Origin: Brevibacterium sp. W7.2
GTDB taxonomy: Bacteria > Actinomycetota > Actinomycetes > Actinomycetales > Brevibacteriaceae
Direction of reading: 5' to 3'
Length of the DNA stretch: 64,000 nucleotides
NCBI RefSeq assembly: GCF_018137945.1
Contig: NZ_CP073089.1
Span: 2,542,001 to 2,606,000 of the forward strand
The position numbers were made by a program, and so were the translations under genes. Below the pieces are notes generated by a model, which was not told where the DNA came from, searched no databases, and saw only the letters and a list, made by a program, of their open reading frames with translations. Positions 16,791 to 25,723 of the stretch are shown here, piece after piece. How positions within the stretch are numbered: position 1 is the stretch's first letter; each line of letters begins with the position of its first letter.

Positions 16791-16851
16791 GAATCAAGGG
16801 TGATCTCGATGAATCCGGAAGAAATTTTCTTTGCACTTCTGAGCAGTTGTG

Positions 16852-16934
16852 GCACATACTTGCTCATCATGTGCATATCGGCGCGTCGCTGACTTTGCCC
16901 GCACCGCGCACCTCTGACCGGACCGACCGGTCAG
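16852..16934. promoter_or_regulatory. inverted repeats in the gntP promoter region
   Basis: Two candidate operators precede the gntP operon. GCACAT (16852-16857) and ATGTGC (16869-16874) are separated by 11 bases. A stronger one is CTGACCGG-N5-CCGGTCAG at 16914-16934, ending 18 bases before the gntP start. The DeoR-type regulator at the end of the operon is the natural candidate ligand. Confidence 0.4.
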
Positions 16935-16952
16935 CCTCAATGTGGAGGACCC

Positions 16953-18473
16953 ATGGACCTGCAGCTCATCCTCGCCCTCGTCGCCGGGATCGCGACGATC
17001 GTCGTCATCGTCCTGGCCACACGCCTCGACGCCTTCATCGCCCTCCTCCTGGCGGCGATCGTCACCGGCATCGTCGCCGGTGAGGATCTGCTCTCGATCG
17101 TCGACGCCGTGACCACCGGGTTCGGCAACACCCTCGCGAGTATCGGAATCGTCATCGGCCTCGGCGTGGGCATCGGCAAGATCCTCGAGGTCTCCGGCGC
17201 CGCGGACTCGCTCGCCCGGGCCTTCCTCCGCGCCTTCGGCAAGGGACGTGAGCCCTGGGCGATGGGCACCGTCGGGTCCCTCGTCTCGATTCCCGTGTTC
17301 TGCGACTCCGGGTACGTCATCATGAACCCGCTCGCCCGCTCGATCGCCCGCGTCAAGCGCGGCGGCTACATCACCCTCGCCCTCGCCCTCGGCGCCGGCA
17401 TGACGCTGACGCACCACATGGTCCCGCCGACCCCGGGCCCGCTCGCGGCCACCGGCATCCTCGGTGCCGATCTCGGAGCCGTCATCCTCACCGGTCTCGT
17501 CTTCACCGTCATCCTCCTGCCGGTCGTCGTCATCTACGCCCGCTGGATCGGACCGAAGCTCGAACCCTTCCTCAACGTCACAGTCAAGCACGACGTCTAT
17601 ACGAGGGTGACCGCGGGAGCCCCGGAGACCGCAGGGGCAGCGGAGACCGCAGGGGCAGCGGAGACCGCGGGGGCATCGGAGACCACGGCGCCGGGCACGT
17701 CCACCACGGAGACGACGTCCGCCGGAGGCGCAGCGGACGCCGGAGACGGCACCGGAAGCCCGCGGACCGCCGGTGGCAGGCAGCCGGGCGCGGTCCTCGG
17801 CTTCCTCCCGCTCATCATCCCGCTGCTCCTCATCGTCGCCAACACCGTGTCGACGGCGATCGACCGCAACGCCCAGGGGATGCTCGCCGGCGACGACTAC
17901 GAACCGTCGGCGTGGGTCGCTCCCATCGCCTTCCTCGGCAACCCCGTCGTCGCCCTCATCATCGGCCTCGTCCTCGCCGTCTACACCCTCCTGCCGCGCC
18001 TGACCCCGCGCACCCAGGTCCAGGCCTGGCTCGCCGACGGCGCCGCCTCGGCCGGGCTCATCCTCCTCATCACCGGCGCCGGCGGCAGCTTCGGCATGGT
18101 GCTGCGCGAATCCGGGGTCGGAGACGCTCTCGCCGAGGCGATCGCCTCGATCAGCCTGCCCGCCCTCCTCGTGCCGTTCATCATCGCCTCCCTCGTGCGC
18201 ATCGCGCAGGGTTCGGGCACGGTCGCCATGATCACCGCCGCTTCGGTGACGGCCCCGCTCATCGCCCCGCTCGGGCTCAGCCCGCTCGTCGCGGTCATGG
18301 CCTGCACCGCGGGATCGATGGTCTTCTCCTACTTCAACGACTCGTACTTCTGGGTCGTCACCCGCTTCGCCGGCCTCGACGGGGTGCAGGCGATCAAGGG
18401 CTGGTCGGGGATCACGACCGCCGTGTGGCTGGGTTCCATTCCGCTCCTCTTCGTGCTCGACTTGGTCGTATGA
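16953..18473 (+). CDS. GntP-family sugar-acid permease
   Basis: A 506-residue GntP-family permease (proton-coupled gluconate/acid-sugar uptake) with about 12 hydrophobic segments. Conserved stretches include IGLGVGIGKILEVSGAAD, FCDSGYVIMNPLARS, GAGMTLTHHMVPPTPGP and, near the end, ACTAGSMVFSYFNDSYFWVV. GGAGGACC precedes ATG 16953. It is followed with a 4-base overlap by a DUF1537 kinase and then pdxA2, so the substrate is probably D-threonate, D-erythronate or a related four-carbon acid rather than gluconate. Odd feature: the central cytoplasmic loop carries an Ala/Glu/Thr/Gly insertion (ETAGAA repeats) of about 60 residues, not usual in the family. Confidence 0.9.
   Translation: MDLQLILALVAGIATIVVIVLATRLDAFIALLLAAIVTGIVAGEDLLSIVDAVTTGFGNTLASIGIVIGLGVGIGKILEVSGAADSLARAFLRAFGKGREPWAMGTVGSLVSIPVFCDSGYVIMNPLARSIARVKRGGYITLALALGAGMTLTHHMVPPTPGPLAATGILGADLGAVILTGLVFTVILLPVVVIYARWIGPKLEPFLNVTVKHDVYTRVTAGAPETAGAAETAGAAETAGASETTAPGTSTTETTSAGGAADAGDGTGSPRTAGGRQPGAVLGFLPLIIPLLLIVANTVSTAIDRNAQGMLAGDDYEPSAWVAPIAFLGNPVVALIIGLVLAVYTLLPRLTPRTQVQAWLADGAASAGLILLITGAGGSFGMVLRESGVGDALAEAIASISLPALLVPFIIASLVRIAQGSGTVAMITAASVTAPLIAPLGLSPLVAVMACTAGSMVFSYFNDSYFWVVTRFAGLDGVQAIKGWSGITTAVWLGSIPLLFVLDLVV
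17624..17684. repeat. 18-bp tandem repeat inside gntP
   Basis: Three full units and a partial fourth of ggagaccgcaggggcagc, encoding ETAGAA repeats in the central loop of the permease. The first two units are identical, which suggests recent expansion by slippage. Confidence 0.8.
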
Positions 18474-19837
18474 GCAGTGCAGACGGCGACGCTGAGACGT
18501 CGCGCATCCTCATCATCGCCGACGACCTCACCGGCGGAAACGCGTGCGGGGCCCTCTTCGCCGAGGCGGGTCTGCGGACGATCACCGTGACGTCCACGAG
18601 CGCGACGGAGACGGTCGACCTCGACGTCCTCCTCGACGACTACGACGCCGTCGTCCTCAACGCCGACTCCCGGCACCTGCCCGCCGCGACCGCGGCCGAG
18701 CTCACCGCACAGCTCGTGGCGAGCGCCGGGAACATCGACCTCGTCGCGTGCCGGATCGACACGACGCTGCGGGGCAACGTCGGGGTGAGCGCCGAGGCGG
18801 CGCTGACCGCCCGACGCCGGCTCGCCGCCCGCGCGGACGGCCCGGCGAAGAGCGTCATTGGGCTCTGCATCCCCGCCTTCCCGGCCGCCGGCCGCACGAC
18901 GGTCGAGGGCCTGCAGCTGCTCGACGGGCGGCTGCTCGAGCACACGGAGCTGCGACGCGACGTCCGCTCCCCCATGCACACCTCCGATGTCGCCCAGATC
19001 CTGCGCGACGGCACCGACCTCGACTGCCATCTCATCGACATCTCCCAGGTGCTCGCCGGTCGCCATGCCGTCCGGGACGCGGTGCTCGCCGGCATCGCCT
19101 CGGGCGCCGACGTCATCATCGTCGATGCGCTCACCACCGAGCACATCGAACTCGTCGGCTCGGTCGTCGCCGCCGTGACCCGGGAGATCGCGGCGGAAGC
19201 ACCCGATGCAGGGGCGCACCCGCCCGGCGGTGAGACCCTCGACTGGGTGACGATCGATCCCGGTCCCGGCAGCCTCGCCCTCGCCCTGCCGCTGCTCCCG
19301 ACGCGGCCGAACGGGATCATCCTCGGGATCTCCGGATCGGCCACCGAGGTCACCCGCGCGCAGCTGGCCACACTGTCCGAAGACCCCCGCAACGCCGTCG
19401 TCCGCGTCGTCCTCGACGAGGACGGCCTGCCCGCTGTCGAGGCCACGATCGCCCGGGTCGAGGGCGTCACCTCGGCGAAGGCGATCATCATCGCCACCGT
19501 CGTCGACGCCTCCGATCTGCGCAGTCTCAGCGCCGCGGCCGCGGAGGAGACGACCCGCCGGCTCGCCGCCATCGCCGAGCTCATCATGACCTCCCCGGCC
19601 GTCACCGGCCTCTACACCACCGGCGGGGACATCACCGCCGCGGTGATGCGCGCGGTGGGCGCCGTCGGGATGGAACTCGAGCGGGAGATCATCCCGCTCG
19701 CCGTCGGCGGTCGCCTCGTCGGCGGACGCGCCGACGGCCTGCCCATCGTCACCAAGGGCGGTCTCATCGGCGACTCCGACACGGCAGCCCTCTGCCTCGA
19801 CTACCTCATGGCGACCTCCCGGGTCGGGCAGGGATGA
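18470..19837 (+). CDS. dtnK: four-carbon acid sugar kinase (DUF1537 family)
   Basis: A 455-residue DUF1537-family kinase. Such enzymes phosphorylate D-threonate, D-erythronate or related acid sugars at the 4-hydroxyl, using ATP. The N-terminal sugar-binding domain opens with ILIIADDLTGGNACG, in the usual place; the C-terminal nucleotide domain has LGISGSATEVTRAQL and the GLYTTGGDITAAVMRAVG stretch, then GLPIVTKGGLIGDSDT at the end. Its start (ATGA at 18470) overlaps gntP, and pdxA2 follows after 42 bases. The symbol follows the D-threonate pathway; an erythronate kinase (denK) role cannot be excluded from sequence alone. Confidence 0.85.
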   Translation: MSSADGDAETSRILIIADDLTGGNACGALFAEAGLRTITVTSTSATETVDLDVLLDDYDAVVLNADSRHLPAATAAELTAQLVASAGNIDLVACRIDTTLRGNVGVSAEAALTARRRLAARADGPAKSVIGLCIPAFPAAGRTTVEGLQLLDGRLLEHTELRRDVRSPMHTSDVAQILRDGTDLDCHLIDISQVLAGRHAVRDAVLAGIASGADVIIVDALTTEHIELVGSVVAAVTREIAAEAPDAGAHPPGGETLDWVTIDPGPGSLALALPLLPTRPNGIILGISGSATEVTRAQLATLSEDPRNAVVRVVLDEDGLPAVEATIARVEGVTSAKAIIIATVVDASDLRSLSAAAAEETTRRLAAIAELIMTSPAVTGLYTTGGDITAAVMRAVGAVGMELEREIIPLAVGGRLVGGRADGLPIVTKGGLIGDSDTAALCLDYLMATSRVGQG

Positions 19838-19879
19838 GCCCGATGCCGACCACCGACCGCACCACCGAAGGAGCATGAC

Positions 19880-20926
19880 ATGACCGCACCCGTCCTCGCC
19901 GTAACCGTGGGAGACCCCGTCGGGATCGGCCCGGAGATCACCGCCCAGGTGCTCGCGGAGTTCTCCGCCCGCGACGACCAGCACGGCGTCGCCGTCGCCG
20001 ATCTCGCCGTGATGAGACGCGCCGTCGCCGTCCTCGGCCTCGACGTCGAACTCCGCCCGATCACCGACTTCGCGACCGCCTCGGCGGGAGAGGGCGTCAT
20101 CGACGTCTTCGACATCGGCGTGTGTGGCACCGACCTGCCCGACTGGGGCGTCGTCGACGCGCGCGCCGGCCGTGCCGCGGTCACGGCCATCGAAGTCGCG
20201 ACCAGGGCGGCGATGGATGAGGAGATCGCCGGCATCGTCACCGGACCGATCAACAAGGAGGCCGTGTGGCAGTCCGGCTCTGAGCACCTCGGGCACACGG
20301 AGATGCTCGGCGAGCTCACCGGGGTGACGAAGCAGGACACGATGTTCGTCGTCGAGAACGCGAAGGTCCCCGACCACAAGCTCCAGATCTTCTTCGCCAC
20401 GCGGCACATGTCGCTGCGGAAGGCGATCGACGCGCTGTCCGTCGAGACGCAGATCGATTCGATCGAACGCGCCCATCGCGCCCTGCAGCTCTACGGGGTG
20501 ACCGCGCCGCGGCTCGCCGTCGCCGCCCTCAACCCGCACGGCGGGGAGAACGGGGCATTCGGGGACGAGGAGATCGAGATCCTCCGCCCCGCCGTCGAGG
20601 CCGTCAACGCCGCCGGTCGCTTCGACGTCGCCGGCCCCATCCCCGCCGACTCCGTCTTCCACCAGGGGCTGATCGGGCGCTTCGACGGGATCCTCTCGCA
20701 GTACCACGACCAGGGGCACATCGCCTCGAAGACGTACGACTTCGACGGCACGATCTCCGTGACCGTGGGCCTGCCGATCCTGCGCACCTCCGTCGACCAC
20801 GGCACGGCGTTCGACATCGCCGGGCAGGGACTCGCCGATGCCGGCACGATGCGCTCGGCCTACCGTGCGGCGATCGGCTATGCGCCCTTCGTCGACGGCA
20901 TCCGCGCGGAGTACCTGCCGCGGTGA
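19880..20926 (+). CDS. pdxA2: PdxA2-type 4-phosphate acid-sugar dehydrogenase
   Basis: A 348-residue PdxA-family NAD-dependent decarboxylating dehydrogenase. True PdxA acts in pyridoxal phosphate synthesis, whereas PdxA2 enzymes oxidise D-threonate- or D-erythronate-4-phosphate to dihydroxyacetone phosphate and CO2. Family marks are VTVGDPVGIGPEI, TGPINKEAVWQSGSEHLGHTEML with a metal-site histidine, AALNPHGGENGAFG, LSQYHDQGHI and RTSVDHGTAFDIAG. The kinase and GntP permease just upstream point to the catabolic role. CGAAGGAGCATGAC precedes ATG 19880. Confidence 0.9.
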   Translation: MTAPVLAVTVGDPVGIGPEITAQVLAEFSARDDQHGVAVADLAVMRRAVAVLGLDVELRPITDFATASAGEGVIDVFDIGVCGTDLPDWGVVDARAGRAAVTAIEVATRAAMDEEIAGIVTGPINKEAVWQSGSEHLGHTEMLGELTGVTKQDTMFVVENAKVPDHKLQIFFATRHMSLRKAIDALSVETQIDSIERAHRALQLYGVTAPRLAVAALNPHGGENGAFGDEEIEILRPAVEAVNAAGRFDVAGPIPADSVFHQGLIGRFDGILSQYHDQGHIASKTYDFDGTISVTVGLPILRTSVDHGTAFDIAGQGLADAGTMRSAYRAAIGYAPFVDGIRAEYLPR

Positions 20927-21648
20927 TGGCCGTCCGCAGCGGCACGGCCAAGCGCCGCGACGCCATCCGGTCCCGGCTGAAGTCGGGGGCGTGGTCGATC
21001 CCGCGCCTGGCCGCCGAGCTCGGAACCTCGGAGTCGACGATCCGGCGGGATCTGCGGGAACTGGCCGACGCCGGCGAGGTCATCCGCACGATCGGCGGCG
21101 CGACCGCCGCCGGGTACGTCGAGCCCCCGCTCGGTCAGCGGATGGAGCAGCAGGCCGAGGCGAAGGACGCGATCGCCGCCCACGCCCTGAGCCACGTGAG
21201 CGCGCAGGTGCGCACGATCTTCCTCGACGCCGGATCGACGACCGTGCGGGTGGCCGAGCGCCTCCGCGACCGCGACGACCTCACCGTCATCACCCGCGGA
21301 CTCGAGATCGCGCTGACGCTCGCGCACCCGAACGGTCCGCGTGTGACCATGGTCGGCGGTGAGGTCTCGACGCTCTCACACGGGACGACGGGGGCGCTGA
21401 GCGACCATGCGCTCGCGCGCGTCCACGTCGACGTCGCGTTCCTCGGCGCCGATGCCGTCGACCCGGACGTCGGCATCGGGGAGCCGACGCTCGCCGAGGC
21501 GAGGACGAAGGAGCTCATCGCCGAGCGCGCCCGCAGCGTCGTCGTCCTCGCCGACTCCTCGAAGTCCGGTCGCGAGGTCGCGGCCTGGGCGCCGCTGCCC
21601 GACGGGTGGATCTGGATCGACGAGACCGGCACGCGAGCCACCGGGTGA
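20926..21648 (+). CDS. DeoR/GlpR-family transcriptional regulator
   Basis: A 240-residue DeoR-family repressor. The N-terminal helix-turn-helix is WSIPRLAAELGTSESTIRRDLREL, followed by GGATAAGYVEPP. The C-terminal phosphosugar-sensing domain has TIFLDAGSTTVRVAERL, FLGADAVDPDVGI and VVLADSSKSG. It is the last gene of the gntP-dtnK-pdxA2 operon; the ATG used overlaps the pdxA2 stop (TGATG), and a GTG three bases earlier is an alternative. It is probably an autoregulator responding to a phosphorylated four-carbon acid, acting at the inverted repeats before gntP. Confidence 0.9.
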   Translation: MAVRSGTAKRRDAIRSRLKSGAWSIPRLAAELGTSESTIRRDLRELADAGEVIRTIGGATAAGYVEPPLGQRMEQQAEAKDAIAAHALSHVSAQVRTIFLDAGSTTVRVAERLRDRDDLTVITRGLEIALTLAHPNGPRVTMVGGEVSTLSHGTTGALSDHALARVHVDVAFLGADAVDPDVGIGEPTLAEARTKELIAERARSVVVLADSSKSGREVAAWAPLPDGWIWIDETGTRATG

Positions 21649-21723
21649 ACTGCGGCGTCGCCGGACGCCCACGCGCCCTCGCTCGACGATCTGCACCAGG
21701 TCGACGTCACCCCGTCGTCGTCA

Positions 21724-21747
21724 CGCAGGCGTCGTCAGACGCCTGCG
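21724..21747. terminator. hairpin at the convergent end of deoR and the fusion gene
   Basis: A 9-bp perfect stem, CGCAGGCGT and ACGCCTGCG, with a 6-base loop that contains the stop codon of the reverse gene. No T-run is present. Confidence 0.4.
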
Positions 21748-23735
21748 GGTGCGAGCACGATGTCGAAGCGCGTGCGCGACCACGGCACGTCACCGAGGTC
21801 GCGGCCGTCGGGGGTCGGGGTGCCCGCCGGCTGACGCGCGAAGTCCTTGATGAGGGAGTCCTTGACGCCGAAGACCGAATCGCTGGTGAGCAGTTCGTCT
21901 CCGGAGACGAAGATGTGGGTGACGAGCGTGCGCAGACCCGGGGCCGTGACCATGAAGTGCAGGTGGCTCGCCCGCATCGGAGAGCGCCCCGTCGCCGCCA
22001 GCAGCCGCCCCACCGGTCCGTCGTCGGGAATCGGGTACGGAGTGGGGGTGAGCCCCCAGAACCGGAACGACCCGTCGTCGTCGGAGAACAGATGCGCCCG
22101 CCCGTAGACGCGGTCGTCATCGTGCTGGACGTCGTAGAGGCCGTCCTCGTCGGCTTCCCAGACCTCGATGCGGGCACCGGGCACGGGAGCCCCGGCGGTG
22201 TCGCGGACGACGCCTTCGACCCAGCACGGCTCTCCCACTCCTCCCCCGGCGATGTCCCCACCGGCAGGGATGAGCGGGGCGTCGTCGACGAAGAACGGTC
22301 CGAACACCGTCGCCTCGGTGGCGTCACGGTAGGGCTGGTTGCTCACGTTGATCGTCTGCATCGATGCGCCGAGGACATCGGAGAGGAGGATGAACTCCTG
22401 CCGGCGGTCGTCGGTGATGTGTCCGACATCGGTGAGGAAGCCGATCGCCCGGTTCCATTCGTCCTCGGTCAGCCGCACGTCGCGGATGAGTCCGTGGAGG
22501 TGGGTGACGACGGCGGTCATCAGCTGCCGGAGGCGGTCATCGGGGGTGCCGGAGAACGAGGCGATGACGGTGTCGATGAGCTTCTCCTCGACCTCGGCCG
22601 GGGTGAGTCCGGCACCGTCCCCGGCCGCCTCGGCGGCGATGCCGGTCCCGCCCGCCGAACCCTGCGGGGCGACGGTCTGCGGGTCGTCGCCGCGCCAGGC
22701 GGCGGTGAGCAGCGCCGTGAGATTCTCCCGCGTCACCGGCTGGGGATTGTCGTCGGGGATCGCTTCGAGGGCGAGGTCGACCGCCTCGGCGATGTCACCG
22801 GATGCGAATCCGAGCTCCGACAGTGCCCGCGGGGCGCCGACGGCCTCGCGCAGCCGCTGGAGTCCGGCGACCGCGGTCTCGGCTCCGAACGCCTCCGCCA
22901 TCCGCGCCTCGGCCTCGGGCACGGCCGGGGCGTTGAAGGCGAGGACGTAGGGCAGGACGATCGCGTGGGTCTGGGCGTGCGGGAGGTCGAAGGTGCCGCC
23001 GAGGACGTGGGCGATCTTGTGGTGCATGCCCGATCCCGCCGAGGCGAAGGCGACGGCGGCGAGGTAGGCGCCGTAGAGCGTGGACTCGAGCCCTGTCAGT
23101 GCGGAGGACTCCGCGCCGAGCTGCGGCAGACCCTCGCGCAGCGCCCGGATGCCTTCGAGGGCGAGCGCCCGGTTGATCGGGTCGGCGGCCGGGGCCCACA
23201 GCGAGTCGATGCAGTGGGCGAGGGCGTTGAGGCCCGAGGCGACGGCGAGGTCGTGGGGCAGGTCGCGCAGGAGGTCGGCGTCGTAGATGACCGTGCGCGG
23301 CAGCACCGCATCATCGACCCCGGTGCGCTTGCGGCCGTTCTCGGTGCGCCCCCACACGTTCGTCGCCTCGGAGCCGGAGAACGTCGTGGGCACGGCGATG
23401 ACGGGGATCCGCGTCTGCAGCGCGACCGCCTTCGCCAGTCCTGTCGCCGAACCGCCGCCGACGCTGACGACGAGGTCGATGTCGCCGACCTCGGCGGCGG
23501 CCACGGCACGATCGGCCACCTCAGCGGGCACGTGCATGACGACCTCCCGGTGCCACAGAGCCACCGGGAAGTGGTCGGTGAAGTCGGTGACCTTGTCCGC
23601 GGCGGATCCGGAGACGATGACCATGACCCGTTCGGCCCCGAGGCGCTCGACCTCTGCGGCGACTGCGGCAGCGGCCTGCCCGGTGCCGAAGACGACGCGC
23701 TGGCCGAGGGTGGTGTGCGTGAAATCGAAGGTCAT
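21735..23735 (-). CDS. maleylacetate reductase - hydroxyquinol 1,2-dioxygenase fusion protein
   Basis: A 666-residue two-domain enzyme for consecutive steps in reverse order. Residues 1-350 are a maleylacetate reductase (iron-alcohol-dehydrogenase fold): [52 protein letters not shown] Gly/Ala-rich linker covers about 352-376. Residues 377-666 are an intradiol hydroxyquinol 1,2-dioxygenase with iron ligands Tyr534, Tyr567, His591 and His593, spaced 33, 24 and 2 as in known enzymes. The dioxygenase half opens hydroxyquinol to maleylacetate, and the reductase half makes 3-oxoadipate. There is no frameshift or internal stop. It is coupled to the upstream flavin monooxygenase (ATGA at 23732). Confidence 0.93.
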   Translation of the reverse strand: MTFDFTHTTLGQRVVFGTGQAAAAVAAEVERLGAERVMVIVSGSAADKVTDFTDHFPVALWHREVVMHVPAEVADRAVAAAEVGDIDLVVSVGGGSATGLAKAVALQTRIPVIAVPTTFSGSEATNVWGRTENGRKRTGVDDAVLPRTVIYDADLLRDLPHDLAVASGLNALAHCIDSLWAPAADPINRALALEGIRALREGLPQLGAESSALTGLESTLYGAYLAAVAFASAGSGMHHKIAHVLGGTFDLPHAQTHAIVLPYVLAFNAPAVPEAEARMAEAFGAETAVAGLQRLREAVGAPRALSELGFASGDIAEAVDLALEAIPDDNPQPVTRENLTALLTAAWRGDDPQTVAPQGSAGGTGIAAEAAGDGAGLTPAEVEEKLIDTVIASFSGTPDDRLRQLMTAVVTHLHGLIRDVRLTEDEWNRAIGFLTDVGHITDDRRQEFILLSDVLGASMQTINVSNQPYRDATEATVFGPFFVDDAPLIPAGGDIAGGGVGEPCWVEGVVRDTAGAPVPGARIEVWEADEDGLYDVQHDDDRVYGRAHLFSDDDGSFRFWGLTPTPYPIPDDGPVGRLLAATGRSPMRASHLHFMVTAPGLRTLVTHIFVSGDELLTSDSVFGVKDSLIKDFARQPAGTPTPDGRDLGDVPWSRTRFDIVLAPAGV

Positions 23736-25561
23736 GCGATGTCACCGAGCCTTTCGTCGGAGTCTGCCGGTCTCGTCGCCAGGATAGCGGCGAGAGCTGA
23801 GGTGAGCTGGTCGGCGGCGTCGTCGGGCAGAGACGGCACTCGCCACGCGACGTGCTTGTCGGGACGGACGAGGATCGCACCGTCCTCGGCGACGTCGCGG
23901 AGCCGATCCCAGTCGAAGTAGAGGTCGGTGACGTCGCGGTCGGGACCGATGACGACGGTGCCGATGTCGACGCCGAGGCGCTGCCCGGCCGCCTGCGCCG
24001 CCTCCTCCCAGCCGGCGCCGGTCGTCCCGGTGATGAGGGTGAACCGGGTGTACGGGGCGAGGTCGTGGGTGGAGAGCTTCTCCCGCGAGTTGCCGACCCA
24101 GGCATGGGGCAGGCGCACGCCGGGATCCGTGCCGGCCTGGTAGTAGAGCTCGGGGTCGCGCGGGTTCTCCGTCGGCTCCCGGTCGTCGGCGACGACGGCC
24201 GTGGAGACGTAGCGCTGTCCGAGTTCGACGCCGTGGGCGTTGAACTCGTAGTTCTTCACCTCCATCGCCTCCCTCACCTTCGCACGCACCGCTGCGCCGT
24301 CAGCTGTGGCGTCCTTGCGGGCGGCGATCGCCTGGTTCATCTCCTCCTCGGTCTGGTCGGGGGTGAGCCCGAGGGCGTCGAAGAGCTGGGCGAACTCGCG
24401 ACCGGACTTGTTGGCGCGGGTGACGATCTGCTCGGCGACCGGAGCGCGTTCGGCGCTGTAGGTCTCGAGCAGGTCCTCTCCGGCCTCGCCGCGGAGGACG
24501 GCCGCGATCTTCCACGCGAGGTTGTAGGAGTCCTGGATCGAGGTGTTCGATCCCAGTCCGTTCGACGGCGGGTGCTTGTGCACGGCGTCCCCCGCGCAGA
24601 ACACCCGGCCGGACTGGAGCCGGCTCGCATACTGTTCGTTGTTGCCCCACAGGGAGATCCCGGTGATCGTCGCCTCGAGGTCGGGGTCGCCGATGAGGTT
24701 GCGCACGATCTGCAGCGCGTCGGCCTCGGCGACCTCCGGCGGTCCCTGTGCGATGTCGAAGCCCCAGACGATGAGCCACTCGTTCCACGGCCTGACCATG
24801 CGGACGAGTCCCGCGCCGATCCCGCCGATGTTCGATCCCGGCTGGATGACCCAGTAGAGGACCGAAGGGCGGTGCCCGACGAGCGTCTCGAGGTCGGCGG
24901 TGAAGGTGATGTTCATCGACCCGGCGATGTCCATGTCCCCGACCATGGGCAGGTCGATGTCGGCGGCGACCTTCGACCGGGCGCCGTCGGCGCCGATGAG
25001 GTACTTCGCGCGGATCGTCAGCTCCCGGCCGGTCAGGCGGTCGAGGACCTGAACGTCGACGTGGTCGGGGTGCTGGGTGTGGGAGAGGTATTCGGCGGAG
25101 AAGCGGGCCTGCGTGCCCCGCATCGTCGCGTTCCTCACGAGGATCGGCTCGAGGTGGGTCTGCGGGATGTCGCAGGTGAGCGACGGGGAGGCGAGTTCGT
25201 AGTCGGCGTGCCGGGCCGGGTGGTTTCCCCAGGTGAGGATCCGTCCGATCTCCTCACCGGCGAGGGACGTGCAGAAGACGGTGTCGCCGATCATCTCGTG
25301 CGGGGTCGCCTCGGCGAGGACCTGGTCTTCGATGCCGACGTCGCGGAAGATCTCCATCGTCCGCTGGTTCGTGATGTGCGCCCGCGGGGTGTTCGCCGTC
25401 CACCGGTACTTCGTGATCATGATGTTGAGGATCCCGAGGGTCGAGAGGAACAGCGCCGCTGACGCCCCCGCCGGACCCGACCCGACGATGAGGACGTCGG
25501 TGTCGACGATGTCCCCCTTCGGGGCTGCTGTCTCTGCGACTCCGTCGTCGAAGATGACCAT
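23732..25561 (-). CDS. FAD-dependent aromatic monooxygenase (probable resorcinol/phenol hydroxylase)
   Basis: A 609-residue group A flavin hydroxylase (PheA/TfdB/MhpA-like). The FAD-binding GxGxxG lies in [16 protein letters not shown], the DG motif in [13 protein letters not shown], and the GD motif in [22 protein letters not shown]-terminal thioredoxin-like domain follows (TRFTLITG onward). It would hydroxylate a phenol with NAD(P)H and O2. Because the co-translated next gene cleaves hydroxyquinol, the likely product is hydroxyquinol and the substrate resorcinol or a hydroxylated benzoate derivative. AAGGAGAG precedes ATG 25561. The divergent AraC gene is its probable activator. Confidence 0.9.
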   Translation of the reverse strand: MVIFDDGVAETAAPKGDIVDTDVLIVGSGPAGASAALFLSTLGILNIMITKYRWTANTPRAHITNQRTMEIFRDVGIEDQVLAEATPHEMIGDTVFCTSLAGEEIGRILTWGNHPARHADYELASPSLTCDIPQTHLEPILVRNATMRGTQARFSAEYLSHTQHPDHVDVQVLDRLTGRELTIRAKYLIGADGARSKVAADIDLPMVGDMDIAGSMNITFTADLETLVGHRPSVLYWVIQPGSNIGGIGAGLVRMVRPWNEWLIVWGFDIAQGPPEVAEADALQIVRNLIGDPDLEATITGISLWGNNEQYASRLQSGRVFCAGDAVHKHPPSNGLGSNTSIQDSYNLAWKIAAVLRGEAGEDLLETYSAERAPVAEQIVTRANKSGREFAQLFDALGLTPDQTEEEMNQAIAARKDATADGAAVRAKVREAMEVKNYEFNAHGVELGQRYVSTAVVADDREPTENPRDPELYYQAGTDPGVRLPHAWVGNSREKLSTHDLAPYTRFTLITGTTGAGWEEAAQAAGQRLGVDIGTVVIGPDRDVTDLYFDWDRLRDVAEDGAILVRPDKHVAWRVPSLPDDAADQLTSALAAILATRPADSDERLGDIA

Positions 25562-25723
25562 GGTGACTCTCCTTGTCGTGTGGTGCGGTGGTTTCCGCTT
25601 CCTGTCGTGTGCTGCAGACTGGCCTCGAGGGTGGCACGGGCCGGTGCGCGGGGTCATCTCGCCGAGGTGATCGTGGCCGAAATCGTCAAAAGCTGAGATC
25701 TGGCTCACGCCGGCACGGCTACG

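Noticed and set aside
16953..18473. Gluconate permease with a gluconate operon
   Set aside because: Next to it are a DUF1537 kinase and a pdxA2 gene but no gluconate kinase, so a four-carbon acid is more likely.
18329..20800. An 823-codon reverse open frame across dtnK and pdxA2
   Set aside because: Low-complexity antisense reading of two well supported genes; no motifs.
19880..20926. PdxA of vitamin B6 synthesis
   Set aside because: Operon with the DUF1537 kinase, GntP permease and a DeoR regulator; actinobacteria generally make PLP by the PdxST route.
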